Below are positions 46,858-56,180 of a stretch of 64,000 nucleotides of DNA, one piece after another. Made by a program: the position numbers and the translations under genes. This DNA is from Tissierella creatinini. Its GTDB lineage: Bacteria > Bacillota > Clostridia > Tissierellales > Tissierellaceae. A model generated the notes under the pieces. That model was not told the origin of the DNA, ran no database searches, and was given only the letters and a program-made list of their open reading frames with translations. The stretch's first letter is position 1; each line of letters opens with the position of its first letter. Location: positions 62,001 through 126,000 of the forward strand of contig SUSS01000006.1 of the NCBI GenBank assembly GCA_005046945.1. Direction: 5' to 3'.

Positions 46858-48099
46858 ATGAAATACTTTCACAAGGAATATTTTAATCTTGGGGATTTTG
46901 AAAGCAGGCAGAAAAAGGCTAAGGAAAGAATGAATTATGATAGTACAATTGTTACTGATTTAGAAATAAAACCTATAAATCAACCAGAGATATATAGGAT
47001 GTTTTATGTCCCTACAAATGAGACTATAGAATTAATTGCTAATATTTCTAGACTAGACGTTATACTTGCTAAGATGTATGAACAACTACCGGAAGTAGCT
47101 CAAAATAATTTTTTCATTAATATGCTAGCTTCTGAATTGCATAGCAGTAACGAGCTTGAAGGAGTTAAGAGTTCCAAAGAAGAGATTGTAAGAACTACTA
47201 GATTGATTTTTATGGAAGAGTCATCTACAAGAAAGAGCAATTTAAGATTTAAAAATGTAATAAAATCATATTTTGAATTAAGAGAAGGCCACCTAAAACC
47301 ACCTCTTGATTCTAAAGATTGTAGAAAAATCTATGATGAAATAACATCTGATGGTATTGATAAATCAGATTATCCAGATGGAAAATATTATAGAAAAGGC
47401 CCTACATATCTTTATAAAAATAATAAAGCAATTCACAGGGGAATTTTCAAAGGAGAAGAAACCGAGGAATATATTATTGATAGGATGAATGACCTATTTA
47501 AATTTATGGAAGCAAGGACCTTGAATCTCCATCAACTAATAAAAATTGCAGTATCACACTACTACTTCGGCTATATACACCCATTCTATGATGGAAATGG
47601 AAGAACGGGTAGATTTATCAGCAGCATATTTTTGAAAGAAAACTACTCTTGGTTAACAGCTATGTCATTATCACAGGGTTCTATGTTAGAAAGAGGAAGA
47701 TATTTAAAAATGTTTGATGTAACTAATCAAATAGCATCTCAAGGTGAAATGAATTATTTTGTAGATGAATTTTTGTCTGTAATCATAACTGGACAAGAGG
47801 AGGTCTTAGGTAATTTAGTACAAAAGAGCGATTTGCTTAATTCTATAATGAAGAAAATCGAACTAGATGAAACCTTATCTAATATTGATGATAAAGTTAT
47901 TATGAATATCATGGCTCAAGAATACCACTTTAGGTCAACCGGGAATGGAATAGGTGTTGAGGAGCTTGGAGGAGTATTTGACTATACTCCTGAGACCTTG
48001 CGAAATAAATTGAAAAATTTATATGAAAGAGGACTATTAGAAAAGGTAAAAGGTAGACCGGTTACCTATAAAATCTCTAAAAATTATCTTGAAGAGTGA
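46858..48099 (+). CDS. Fic-domain protein (AMPylator-type) with N-terminal inhibitory motif and C-terminal winged helix
   Basis: About 413 residues. The catalytic loop HPFYDGNGRTGRF (from His241) matches the HPFx(D/E)GNGRxxR consensus, so it should transfer AMP or a similar group from a nucleotide to a protein hydroxyl. Upstream, S97NELE101G matches the (S/T)xxxE(G/N) self-inhibition motif of class II Fic proteins. The C-terminus (about 340-413) looks like a winged helix (YTPETLRNKLKNLYERGLLEK). The ATG follows AAGGGG; two codons above it are not supported. No separate antitoxin is adjacent, as expected for class II. Confidence 0.9.
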   Translation: MKYFHKEYFNLGDFESRQKKAKERMNYDSTIVTDLEIKPINQPEIYRMFYVPTNETIELIANISRLDVILAKMYEQLPEVAQNNFFINMLASELHSSNELEGVKSSKEEIVRTTRLIFMEESSTRKSNLRFKNVIKSYFELREGHLKPPLDSKDCRKIYDEITSDGIDKSDYPDGKYYRKGPTYLYKNNKAIHRGIFKGEETEEYIIDRMNDLFKFMEARTLNLHQLIKIAVSHYYFGYIHPFYDGNGRTGRFISSIFLKENYSWLTAMSLSQGSMLERGRYLKMFDVTNQIASQGEMNYFVDEFLSVIITGQEEVLGNLVQKSDLLNSIMKKIELDETLSNIDDKVIMNIMAQEYHFRSTGNGIGVEELGGVFDYTPETLRNKLKNLYERGLLEKVKGRPVTYKISKNYLEE

Positions 48100-48103
48100 C
48101 ATT

Positions 48104-48330
48104 CTTATCTACTTACAAAGTGCTTGAATACTCTCGTAGACCTGATGTTGTATATGCAGAACCAAATTATTATGCACAAGCCTTCTCTGTTCCAGATGAT
48201 CCTTACTATTATTTATAGTGGAATTTCAAAGGTTCATCTCAAGAATGCTCTTGCATATGCTTACAACAAAGGGATGACAATAGTTGCAGCAGCGGGAAAT
48301 GATGGGAGGAGCAAAATAAGCTACCTTTCC
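48104..48330 (+). pseudogene. Subtilisin-like (S8) protease remnant
   Basis: The first part reads RPDVVYAEPNYYAQAFSVPDDPYYYL and is stopped by TAG at 48216-48218; WNFK follows in frame. After a deletion and frame change, ALAYAYNKGMTIVAAAGNDG belongs to the same protease fold (the segment before the catalytic Ser). The catalytic Asp and His regions are lost. A clear decayed gene. Confidence 0.75.
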
Positions 48331-48362
48331 TTAAGTTTTATGGACAGAAGGATTCAAATAGA

Positions 48363-48399
48363 ATTAAAGCCTAGCGTTAATGCTAGGCTTTAATTTTTT
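48363..48399 (+). terminator. Rho-independent terminator
   Basis: AAAGCCTAGC pairs with GCTAGGCTTT, then AATTTTTT. Confidence 0.75.
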
Positions 48400-48483
48400 C
48401 ACATAGATATTGGAGTAGCTTCCAAATGGGTAAATATATTACGAGGTAGGTAACAAAAGATTCATTTAGGGAGAGAGTGTGTT

Positions 48484-48594
48484 ATGGAAAAAATAATTGC
48501 ACTAGTAAATAAGGATACAATCTCAAGCCATGATAGAGTAGAACTACTGGAAGAACTCTATTGGGCTGATTTTAATGAATTAAAGAAGAAGTAG
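48484..48594 (+). pseudogene. Truncated copy of the 152-residue hypothetical gene at 55.1 kb
   Basis: 36 codons (MEKIIALVNKDT...LYWADFNEL) match the first 33 codons of the gene at 55078, then end with KKK and a stop. About 75 bases of upstream sequence also match, including the GGAGAGAGTG ribosome site. It is a partial duplication. Confidence 0.75.
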
Positions 48595-48672
48595 CTGAGG
48601 CTTTTTAATATTCATATATACCCATATTAACAGAACGTTATTATGATATGATAATGAATGGAGTGTGTAGCT

Positions 48673-49476
48673 ATGATTGCAAAGGAAAGTATGGTCAAAA
48701 GAAAATCTGTAAGAACCTATATGGATGAACAAATTGACAGCTCTCTAATGGACAGACTGCAAAAATATACTGATGTGGTAAGCTCGCCTTTTGACACCAA
48801 TATAAGATATGAAATAATTGATGCTAAACAAGGTGAAGGTCTTGGCACACATGGCTTTATAAAGGGTGTTAATACATTTATTTGTATGGCTGTTCAAGAC
48901 CAAGAAAGAACAGAGGAAAACCTGGGATATACAACAGAAAAAATAATCCTTTATGCAGTTTCCTTAGGTTTGGGAACATGCTGGCTGGTAGAGTCCATTA
49001 ACAAGGACCATTTTGCTAAGGCTATGGGATTAAAAAACGGAGAAATTTTGCCTGCTGTAGTTGCTATAGGCTACCCTGCAGAAAAAAGAAGTATAAGAGA
49101 TAAAGCAAAGTTTACCATAACCCACTCAAAGGATAGAAAGGACTGGAGTGAAATCTTCTTCGACAAAGATTTTACCCAACCCCTCAATAAAGAGAATTCT
49201 GGGGTCTACTCAGAAGCCTTAGAAATGTTAAGAATTGCACCATCTGGCTTTAATACTCAACCTTGGAGAGTTATTAAAAGCCATGATAGCTTCCACTTCT
49301 TTGTAGAAAGGAAGAAGAAAAAAAATGGCTTTGACTATGATAAGCTTTATATAGGAATAGCAATGAGCCATTTTGAGGTGGCCTTAAATGAGATTGGCAT
49401 TTACGGCAGATGGATAGATGAAAATCCTAATCTATCTAAGGATAATAAGGAATATGTAATAAGTTTTATCATCTAA
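48673..49476 (+). CDS. Nitroreductase-family protein (TM1586-like)
   Basis: About 267 residues. VKRKSVRTYMDEQID at the start and SLGLGTCWLVESINKDHFAKAMGL and RIAPSGFNTQPWRV later are typical of FMN-binding nitroreductase folds, in the tandem-like TM1586 arrangement. The substrate is unknown. An ATG at 48658 is also possible; the one at 48673 is better spaced from GGAG. A terminator hairpin follows. Confidence 0.8.
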   Translation: MIAKESMVKRKSVRTYMDEQIDSSLMDRLQKYTDVVSSPFDTNIRYEIIDAKQGEGLGTHGFIKGVNTFICMAVQDQERTEENLGYTTEKIILYAVSLGLGTCWLVESINKDHFAKAMGLKNGEILPAVVAIGYPAEKRSIRDKAKFTITHSKDRKDWSEIFFDKDFTQPLNKENSGVYSEALEMLRIAPSGFNTQPWRVIKSHDSFHFFVERKKKKNGFDYDKLYIGIAMSHFEVALNEIGIYGRWIDENPNLSKDNKEYVISFII

Positions 49477-49521
49477 TCTAAGGTTTTGAGGATGATGATA
49501 TTTTTATAAGATTGAATCAAG

Positions 49522-49560
49522 TCCTTCTGCATGATAGTATTATTGCAGAAGGATTTTTTA
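49522..49560 (+). terminator. Rho-independent terminator
   Basis: TCCTTCTGCA pairs with TGCAGAAGGA, then seven T. It separates the nitroreductase from the ATPase and argues against any ATPase start inside it. Confidence 0.82.
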
Positions 49561-49574
49561 AAAGGATGATATAT

Positions 49575-50429
49575 ATGATATATTTAGATTGTTTCACATT
49601 TCCAAGTGCAGATATTGAATTCAACTTTTTCCTTCAAGAAGGAAGGACTTGTTACGATTCATTTTACCCCTTCCAAGTCCTATCTAGGCATGATTTTGAA
49701 AGGATAGATTTCGAGCCCATTACCATCTTATATGGGGGGAATGGGTCTGGTAAATCAACTGCATTAAATGTTATAGCAGAAAAATTAGGACTAAAGCGGG
49801 ACTCAATATTTAATAAATCAAATTTTTTTGAAAACTATCTGGGCATGTGTTCTATCCATGAACTAAATAATATACCGGCCCACAGTAGAATTATCACCAG
49901 CGATGATGTGTTTGACTATATGCTAAATATTAGGAACCTAAACGAAGGCATAGACAATAGACGTGAAGAAATCTTCGAAGAGTTTTTAGATGCAAAGTAT
50001 GCCAAGGTTAAAATGAACTCCATAGAAGATTATGACCTGCTTAAAAGAACAGTAAAAGCCAGGAAAATGACCCAGTCAAAATTCGTAAGAAATGAGTTAA
50101 TAGATAATGTAAGGGAGTATTCCAATGGTGAAAATGCATTTTTGTATTTTACTGAGAAGATAGAGGAAGATGGGCTATATCTTCTGGATGAGCCTGAGAA
50201 TAGCCTTTCCTCCAAGAGACAGCTGGAATTGATGAAGTTTATCGAAGACTCAGCTCGTTTTTTTGGATGTCAATTTGTAATATCAACCCATTCACCCTTC
50301 CTATTATCTATGCATGGAGCAAAAATATATAATTTAGATGAAAAGCCGGTCACAACAAGACCGTGGACAGAGCTTGAAAATGTCCGTACTTACTATGAAT
50401 TCTTTAAAGAACATGATGGGAGTTTTTAA
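49575..50429 (+). CDS. AAA/ABC-type predicted ATPase
   Basis: About 284 residues. Walker A is GGNGSGKST, Walker B is YLLDEPENSLS, and the switch region is VISTHSPFLLS, as in small SMC/RecF-like stand-alone ATPases. Its partner is unknown; similar ATPases occur singly or in defence loci. The start is placed at the ATG after AAAAGGA, since the frame further upstream runs through a terminator. Two pieces of this gene are duplicated near 57.6-57.8 kb. Confidence 0.82.
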   Translation: MIYLDCFTFPSADIEFNFFLQEGRTCYDSFYPFQVLSRHDFERIDFEPITILYGGNGSGKSTALNVIAEKLGLKRDSIFNKSNFFENYLGMCSIHELNNIPAHSRIITSDDVFDYMLNIRNLNEGIDNRREEIFEEFLDAKYAKVKMNSIEDYDLLKRTVKARKMTQSKFVRNELIDNVREYSNGENAFLYFTEKIEEDGLYLLDEPENSLSSKRQLELMKFIEDSARFFGCQFVISTHSPFLLSMHGAKIYNLDEKPVTTRPWTELENVRTYYEFFKEHDGSF

Positions 50430-50448
50430 ACTTACCACACTGTAATTC

Positions 50449-50498
50449 TACACCCTGCATACTAGATTACGAATCCGGTACTCGCAGGGTGTATTTTT
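50449..50498 (+). terminator. Rho-independent terminator
   Basis: ACACCCTGC pairs with GCAGGGTGT, then ATTTTT, after the ATPase gene. Confidence 0.72.
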
Positions 50499-50546
50499 GA
50501 TTACTCTATACATACAATATCAATAAATATATTTAAATATGATTCC

Positions 50547-51713
50547 CTAACTCTGAGTATTTCCATGATATTTAGCTTTATCTTGATACATAATTCGGTC
50601 AGCTTCTTTAAAAAGTTCTATCCTATTATCTGTTTTTTCAGTTGAAATACTATAACCAAAACTAATTGAAAGCTCAAAGGGTAATTGCTTAATCTTATTG
50701 AAGGCATTAATGTTATTCTTTATTTTGCTAATAGCTTCTCTAGCAAGATTCTCTTCTATCTGAGGAATTATAACTACAAACTCATCTCCACCATAACGCC
50801 CAAGGAAGGCAGGAGTATTATTAAATGTTTTTCGAAGAATATCCGCTATCTGTAACAACGCATAATCACCTAAGCTATGTCCATAGTGGTCGTTAATATA
50901 CTTAAAGTCATTAACATCTAGCATTATTAAAGCAATTGAATAATTTTGCCTGTTTTCATATGTAATAAGAAATCTCTCTATATTTCTACGATTGTTTAAA
51001 CCTGTGAGTGGGTCCCTAAACATAGCTTGTTCGCCCTTGTTAAATATAATCAAGAGGCTAGAAATAACAGCACAAGGCCATATCCAGCTAATCCCATAAA
51101 ACATAATCTGTATAGTTCCGCCTAAAAATGGTGGTAGAACAAAAAAAGCAATAGTTAGTAATTCTTTCCTGCGATCTATAAGCACCTCTTTTTTATACTG
51201 TGTCAGAGCCATTACAGACACTGAAAAGAGATAAGCAAGTAAAACAATAGACATAGAATCAGATGCTATGCCACGATGGAAATAATTGTGTTCATCTAAA
51301 TAGAAGCACCATCCGTTTAAAGGTGCAGTAAGAACAAATAAAGCTAAAATAAATAAAGGTATGAGGACTAAAGAGACTTCCTGTTTTTTAAAAATGGTTT
51401 TCTCATAAATTCTATAATATGCATATCTTAACCATTCAAGCGTAACTGCAATCTGCGATAAAAAATAAATAATCAGATTTGCATAGCTCAAAATGCGAAC
51501 TAGAGAACCACTTCTCCCATTTAATATCCACATTATAGTATCAGTGAATAAAGCTATCAAAATTAAGATATTGATATTTCGCATTAATAAAATTTCATAT
51601 GTATCAGTAAAACTATTATTATATGCAAAAATAACCATTAAAATAACAATACTAGCAAAAGTATTTATACCTATATTTAATAATAAAGTATTTGCCGAGT
51701 CTAATGCTTGCAT
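50547..51713 (-). CDS. Membrane-bound diguanylate cyclase (GGDEF)
   Basis: 388 residues. The N-terminal half has seven or so hydrophobic helices (about 10-215) and the C-terminal half is a GGDEF domain (DPLTGLNNRRN; GRYGGDEFVVII). The active site is intact, so it should make cyclic di-GMP. No RxxD inhibitory site is seen five residues before GGDEF. It is transcribed alone, opposite to its neighbours. Confidence 0.9.
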   Translation of the reverse strand: MQALDSANTLLLNIGINTFASIVILMVIFAYNNSFTDTYEILLMRNINILILIALFTDTIMWILNGRSGSLVRILSYANLIIYFLSQIAVTLEWLRYAYYRIYEKTIFKKQEVSLVLIPLFILALFVLTAPLNGWCFYLDEHNYFHRGIASDSMSIVLLAYLFSVSVMALTQYKKEVLIDRRKELLTIAFFVLPPFLGGTIQIMFYGISWIWPCAVISSLLIIFNKGEQAMFRDPLTGLNNRRNIERFLITYENRQNYSIALIMLDVNDFKYINDHYGHSLGDYALLQIADILRKTFNNTPAFLGRYGGDEFVVIIPQIEENLAREAISKIKNNINAFNKIKQLPFELSISFGYSISTEKTDNRIELFKEADRIMYQDKAKYHGNTQS

Positions 51714-51895
51714 GTTAACCTCCTTATTTTGACGCTTCCATCTTAATAAACTATTTTACATTTTATCATATTATCATCAAGGCAAGCTATAAAATATTGG
51801 CTTGGTTTTAGTTCTAAAAAGTACCCTTGAAAGGTTACAAGCCTCCGAAGTTAATAATGAATATAGATGGATAATTCTATGACAAGACTAAAAAT

Positions 51896-51946
51896 TAAGT
51901 GACCCCTATAATTAGACCATAATCTAATTATAGGGGTCGATAAAAA
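51896..51946. terminator. Bidirectional terminator
   Basis: GACCCCTATAATTAGA pairs with TCTAATTATAGGGGTC, after the DUF4352 pseudogene (minus strand). Confidence 0.75.
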
Positions 51947-51972
51947 GGACATATCTATTTACTACCTACTAT

Positions 51973-52665
51973 TTACTTTAATTTAACTTTTGCTGAAGTT
52001 CCGGCTGCGAATCCAACACCACTATCTACTTCTAAAAAGTATTCATTAATATCATTTGGTACTTCGAACACAAACACTCCTGTTTTACTCATGCCAGGAT
52101 TAATATCATCTAAAAATAAGTACTCATCTCCTAGTATGACCATTAAATTTGTATCATTTGAAGCATCAAATGATCTGTCTTGATTATCTATTATTCTAAA
52201 TTGCATTGATGAAATTGTTCTGGACTATTTATCGTTATTTGTTAATTTTGCACTTATAACTATAAATTTACCTTCTGTAGTAACATTGTCTATAAATTGG
52301 TTATTACTTTTAAACTCATTTGTTTCTTCTACAGAATCAACCACAACTCCTAAATCACCTGTTACGAAAGATTCTCCAATGTTATATATTTCTTCTTTTG
52401 GCTTTTCTTCTTTTGCTGTTTCCTTGCTAAGTTCATTGCTTGTAACTGCTTGCTGTGTAGGTTCATCAATTTTATTTTTTTGCTCTGGGTCATCCCCTAA
52501 TGCTGCTCCAATTGATCCAATAATTACAAGAACTAAAATACCTGTTAAAATCTTATGTTTCTTAAAAAAGCTACGTTGATCTTTACCGCAATGAACACAT
52601 TTTTTGACACCCTTTGCAATTTCTTTACCACATGCTTTACAAGTTGTCATATTTTTATTTTCCAT
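51973..52665 (-). pseudogene. Zinc-ribbon / DUF4352 membrane protein, split by in-frame TAG
   Basis: The first 146 codons encode an N-terminal zinc ribbon (CKAC...CVHC), a membrane helix (KILTGILVLVIIGSIGAAL), a Lys/Glu-rich linker and the start of DUF4352 (GDLGVVVDSVEE...FIVISAKLTNNDK). TAG at 52225-52227 stops it. The same frame goes on (SRTISSMQFRIIDNQDRSFD...VKLK) and completes DUF4352 without a shift. The intact product would be about 230 residues. One base change accounts for the damage. Confidence 0.82.
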
Positions 52666-52802
52666 AAAAATCCCCCCTATTTTTATTTCATCTATACCCA
52701 GTTATGCCACATATTAACATATTTATTTATCTATATGTTAGTAAACTAGGTTTATCATCTAATGAGATTTTCGGTGCTCTTTAAGTTTATTTGTTAAAAA
52801 AA

Positions 52803-52890
52803 AGAAGGATTTTCCATTTGTGTGTAGAATAATATTAAACAATACATAATTTTGTAAGAATTAGCAAGGTAGGAGGCAATTGCATCCTAT
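52803..52890 (+). repeat. Duplicated leader block, copy A (with altered 0A-like box)
   Basis: Nearly identical to 57540-57630 over about 90 bases: GAAGGATTTTCCATTTGTG, a TGTAGAA core in place of TGTCGAA, an AT-rich middle and a GTAGGAGGCAATTGC segment. Confidence 0.8.
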
Positions 52891-52963
52891 ACCTGAAAAT
52901 GGAAGGTAATAAGGGTTTTGAAGGGGTAGTAGATTTTATAAAATGCTGAATGGAGGCAAGTGG

Positions 52964-53410
52964 ATGAAATTAATGAATAGGATTTTAAAATTATTTTTGT
53001 TAGTAGCATTATTTACAGGGGTTATAATGACACCTACTCAAAATGTATTTGCATCTAAAGATATCAAGGTCTTATTAGAGGGACAGGAAATTTTATTTGA
53101 TGTAGCTCCTCAAATTATTGAAGGTAGGACATTGGTACCAATGAGAGCTATTTTTGAAGCAATTGGACTCAGCGTAAATTGGGATAATTCTTCAAAAGTA
53201 GCTACTGGAAGTAATTCCAATACTACTATTATTTTTTCAATTGGCAGCAATAAGGCTATAGTAAATAATCAAGAAAAAATATTAGATGTTCCTGCAAGTA
53301 TAATAAAGGGTAGAACCATGGTTCCGCTTAGATTTCTGTCTAAGAATATGGATTATAACGAGGCGAAGATGTCCCCCACTTCTATAAGTGGCGGGTACCT
53401 ATTATCTTAA
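52964..53410 (+). pseudogene. Secreted stalk-domain (copper amine oxidase N-terminal-like) protein, truncated by a tnpB element
   Basis: A signal peptide (cleaved near VFA) is followed by one stalk domain: KVLLEGQEILFDVAPQIIEGRTLVPMRAIFEAIG, then the second half with IIKGRTMVPLRFLSKNM. The native sequence ends at about 53359, where the right end of the tnpB element begins; the last 15 or so codons come from the element. The missing part was not found beyond the element. These domains attach to cell-wall or extracellular enzymes. The ATG at 52964 has GGAGG in front; a longer start is unlikely. Confidence 0.75.
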
Positions 53411-53566
53411 ACAGGTGGTGTTTCTTAATCACCCGCCTCGTTGCAATGGTGAGAAGTAATTGCTATGCAATTACCTCTGATATTTAAAAGGAGACTCTAC
53501 AGGTTTGTGAATCACTCACCACTTTCATTTCATTTAGAAGTGGAAGCTTCTTAAGAAGGTTGATAG
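53360..53566 (-). ncRNA. Right-end region, putative omega RNA of the variant TnpB
   Basis: Non-coding and full of hairpins on the minus strand (AATTGCATAGCAATT, GGCGGGTGATT, CCACTTATAGAAGTGG). Five solo copies of this end occur elsewhere in the window. Transcription through it would give a TnpB guide RNA; this is inferred. Confidence 0.5.
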
Positions 53567-54805
53567 CTATGCTATCCTTATTCTTATAGGCGTATCCACT
53601 TCGCCTCTATTGTATAGGATGCTTAGATCCACAACTTTACTTTTCTTTAAGATATTTAGGGCTGCATTTACATCTGCATTAAGTGTCTTTCCACAATTGG
53701 TCTTATATTGTCCTCTTTTTACTCTGTTGCCGCTGAAAGACATGCTTACATTGTCTCCTATTGTTGGGATTTCATCGCCATCAAAGAAGCTAGCTTTTGA
53801 GGTATAGCTTTCCTCTTGTTTTATATAGGTAATATTATATAGTTTACAGAGATACTCCAACTTAGCTCTTATATTGCCAATAGGTATATTAACAAAGTTT
53901 TGATTATTGACTCTCCCTATATTTATTTTATCTTGGATATCATCGTTATATCCTAATACTAGGGTCCCGATATCATTGTTTATACAGTAGTTGATTATTT
54001 TTCTTAAGCTTTTATTTATATAGTTGCTTACCTGATTATTTCTTTTTTTGGTGATTGCAGCCTGTTTATTAGTTATTCCCTTTATTTTCTGTTTGTCCTT
54101 TATGCTTTGGTATTTAGCCATTTGCTTATTGTACCATTGATTTATTGATTTTAACCTTCTTCCATCGATGATGAAGGCTTGTCCCTTATTTGTAACACAG
54201 GTTGCTAGATTATTAATTCCTAAGTCTATTGAAAGTGCATTGTTTTTATTTAATTCCCTTTGATTTATCTCTAGTTCATAGGTGTATTGAACCTCAAAGT
54301 ACCTTCCAGATAGTTTAGGTATTATTCTAATCTCTTTTATTGTTTTGTCCTTCAAATTTGGTGGTATTGTAATATATATAGGCTTATGGTTTTTCTTATA
54401 GCTTCTTGAGTATGGAATTATTAGTTTGTTTCCATTAATCCTAACAAATCCAATTACTAAGGTGAAGCATTCATCTTTATCTAGATACTTAGGGATACTT
54501 ACTTTTCCATTATATTTACCTTGTTTCTTTAATTTTAGGAGCTGGAAGAATGATTTAAATGAGCTATCTACTTCCTTTAGTATTTGCTGACTCATATTGC
54601 TGTTTAGTAGTTTATAGTTTTCGTTGTCCTTACATAAGGGGTAGTTTTCATAATAGTTTAAGTATTTTCCAGTTTGAAAGAAATGTTGTCTAATATTATA
54701 TAATGCAACATTGTATAGATTTTTTGCAGTGTGGGTCAATTCTTTTAAAATGAGATATTCTTCTTTAGTAAGATGTTTAAGCTGTTGTTTTATGGTAAGA
54801 TACAT
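53567..54805 (-). CDS. tnpB: TnpB-family protein with rearranged RuvC-II
   Basis: About 412 residues from the ATG at 54805; GGAGGTG lies just above it. RuvC-I is Asp194 (LSIDLGINN) and RuvC-III is Asp378 (NADVNAALNI). The usual RuvC-II glutamate is replaced by Gly285 (TLVLGYNDD). A nearby EESYTSKAS motif (Glu331/Glu332) is conserved in this subgroup and may supply the missing carboxylate. The zinc-finger cysteines are largely absent. It is either an alternative-site nuclease or a nuclease-dead derivative; the reading frame is intact. Confidence 0.88.
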   Translation of the reverse strand: MYLTIKQQLKHLTKEEYLILKELTHTAKNLYNVALYNIRQHFFQTGKYLNYYENYPLCKDNENYKLLNSNMSQQILKEVDSSFKSFFQLLKLKKQGKYNGKVSIPKYLDKDECFTLVIGFVRINGNKLIIPYSRSYKKNHKPIYITIPPNLKDKTIKEIRIIPKLSGRYFEVQYTYELEINQRELNKNNALSIDLGINNLATCVTNKGQAFIIDGRRLKSINQWYNKQMAKYQSIKDKQKIKGITNKQAAITKKRNNQVSNYINKSLRKIINYCINNDIGTLVLGYNDDIQDKINIGRVNNQNFVNIPIGNIRAKLEYLCKLYNITYIKQEESYTSKASFFDGDEIPTIGDNVSMSFSGNRVKRGQYKTNCGKTLNADVNAALNILKKSKVVDLSILYNRGEVDTPIRIRIA

Positions 54806-55077
54806 TCTATCACCTCCATCCATTTAAGAAAGACTATTAGGACGAGACATGGTTTGTTACTTATATAGTAACAGAATATTCGTTCTGTTGCAATATCATT
54901 TAGTCAATATTTTTGCAATTCATCTCCTACCTATAGAGGAAGGAGTATTCTTGCTAGTCTCTTTGATAAAATTGAAAAATGAGAAAGATACTGTACATTT
55001 ATTAAACCTTTAAGCAATTCCAAACGGGTAAATATACTACCAAGTAAAGAAATAAAGATTCATTTGGAGAGAGTGTT

Positions 55078-55536
55078 ATGGATAAAATAATTGCACTACT
55101 AAATAAGGATACAATGTCAAGTGACGATAGATTAGAACTGCTGGATGAACTATATTGGGCTGATTTTAATGAATTAGGTTCAAATCATCCCCAAGCTATT
55201 AAAAAGATATTCCTTTTCTTAAGAAAAGATAATTTTTCCATAGAAGAAATATCTTTAATTCAAAAGCTTTATTCCAATCCAGATGGTGCATATATAGAAG
55301 ACTTTAGCCCTATAATCATCAATCTCTATAAATTAGATAAGATCAAATTCATAAAGGCCCTCTACCTAAATATAGACCAAGCAGAGAATTTGGCCTACTT
55401 GTTTAGAAACAACAAGGTATTTGAAGATGAAGATAGAGAATTAGAGGAAATACTAGCCACAAAGCAACTAACAAGAGAAGAGGAAGAAGCAGTTGAAGCT
55501 TTTTTCAAGATGTATAAGAAGATTTGTAGGACCTGA
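55078..55536 (+). CDS. Hypothetical acidic helical protein
   Basis: 152 residues, acidic, predicted mostly helical, with no signal or membrane segment. I recognise no family. It begins behind TTTGGAGAGAGTGTT. A truncated copy of the first 33 codons and the leader lies at 48484. The C-terminus (TREEEEAVEAFFKMYKKICRT) may form an amphipathic helix. Being duplicated in a region with defence genes and remnants, it may be an accessory gene. Confidence 0.6.
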   Translation: MDKIIALLNKDTMSSDDRLELLDELYWADFNELGSNHPQAIKKIFLFLRKDNFSIEEISLIQKLYSNPDGAYIEDFSPIIINLYKLDKIKFIKALYLNIDQAENLAYLFRNNKVFEDEDRELEEILATKQLTREEEEAVEAFFKMYKKICRT

Positions 55537-55587
55537 GGTTAGTAAATAGAAGAGTTTCTTCTAAGTGAGGACTAGATCCTGTTAATC

Positions 55588-55620
55588 CCTAAGATCAAAA
55601 AATGATCTTAGGTTTTTTTG
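55588..55620 (+). terminator. Rho-independent terminator
   Basis: CCTAAGATCA and TGATCTTAGG, then seven T. Confidence 0.8.
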
Positions 55621-55715
55621 TGTCCAAAAATAATTTCAGTTTTTTCTAATTCACAATAGTAATATCTCAATCCTATTTCTATATGTAATCAAGAATAAAA
55701 ATAGGAGGAGAAAAA

Positions 55716-55931
55716 ATGGAAAGAAGAAATTTAAAGGACATAAGGCTGGAACAAGGGATTTTGCAGAGGGAGATTCAGGATAAATACGGCATCAGCCAAA
55801 GCTATTATTCCTTAATCGAAAATGGATATAGAAGACCATCCTTGGATTGCGCCATGAAACTTGCCCTAGCCTTAAATATATCCCTTCAGGATATCTATGA
55901 ATCGCTCTTAGTTAATAAGAGGGCAAAATAA
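55716..55931 (+). CDS. Small XRE-family helix-turn-helix regulator
   Basis: 71 residues that are almost only an XRE domain (RLEQGILQREIQDKYGISQSYYSLIENGYRRPS). Such proteins are phage or mobile-element repressors. GGAGGAG precedes the ATG. It stands just before two phage-type replication gene remnants. Confidence 0.85.
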   Translation: MERRNLKDIRLEQGILQREIQDKYGISQSYYSLIENGYRRPSLDCAMKLALALNISLQDIYESLLVNKRAK

Positions 55932-55952
55932 AGGAAATCTGTAGGTGATAAA

Positions 55953-56180
55953 ATGGCAGAGGTAAAGTGGATTAAACTAACAACAAGTATGTTTGAAGAT
56001 GAAAAGATAGATTTCATCCTGTCCCTACCTGAAGGAGATTCCATCTTGTTGATCTGGATAAGGCTCTTGACCATGGCTGGGAAGTGTAATTCCAATGGAT
56101 TCATATTCTTGATGATAACTTCAATGTGCATTCCCTTAATACTAAAGGGTAAGGACTGGAGGCTTAATAAAAATGAATAA
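55953..56180 (+). pseudogene. Phage replisome-organizer N-terminal fragment
   Basis: 75 codons match the start of the phage replisome organizer (MAEVKWIKLTTSMFEDEKIDFILSLPEGDSILLIWIRLLTMAGK). After about codon 55 the sequence leaves the family and soon stops, so the DNA-binding C-terminus is missing. Prophage remnant. Confidence 0.72.

Larger units (their letters stand above)
53360..54895 (-). mobile_element. IS200/IS605-type element carrying a variant tnpB
   Basis: Runs from the GAGGCGAAGATG boundary at 53360 (right end) through tnpB to hairpins near 54855-54890 (GTTACTTATATAGTAAC; ACAGAAT...GTTCTGT), which are probably the left end. No tnpA. It has interrupted the stalk-domain gene. Confidence 0.72.

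Noticed and set aside
48124-48393. An 89-codon open frame after the Fic gene
   Set aside because: Its middle is a piece of an S8 protease and the rest is out of frame with it; treated as part of the protease remnant.
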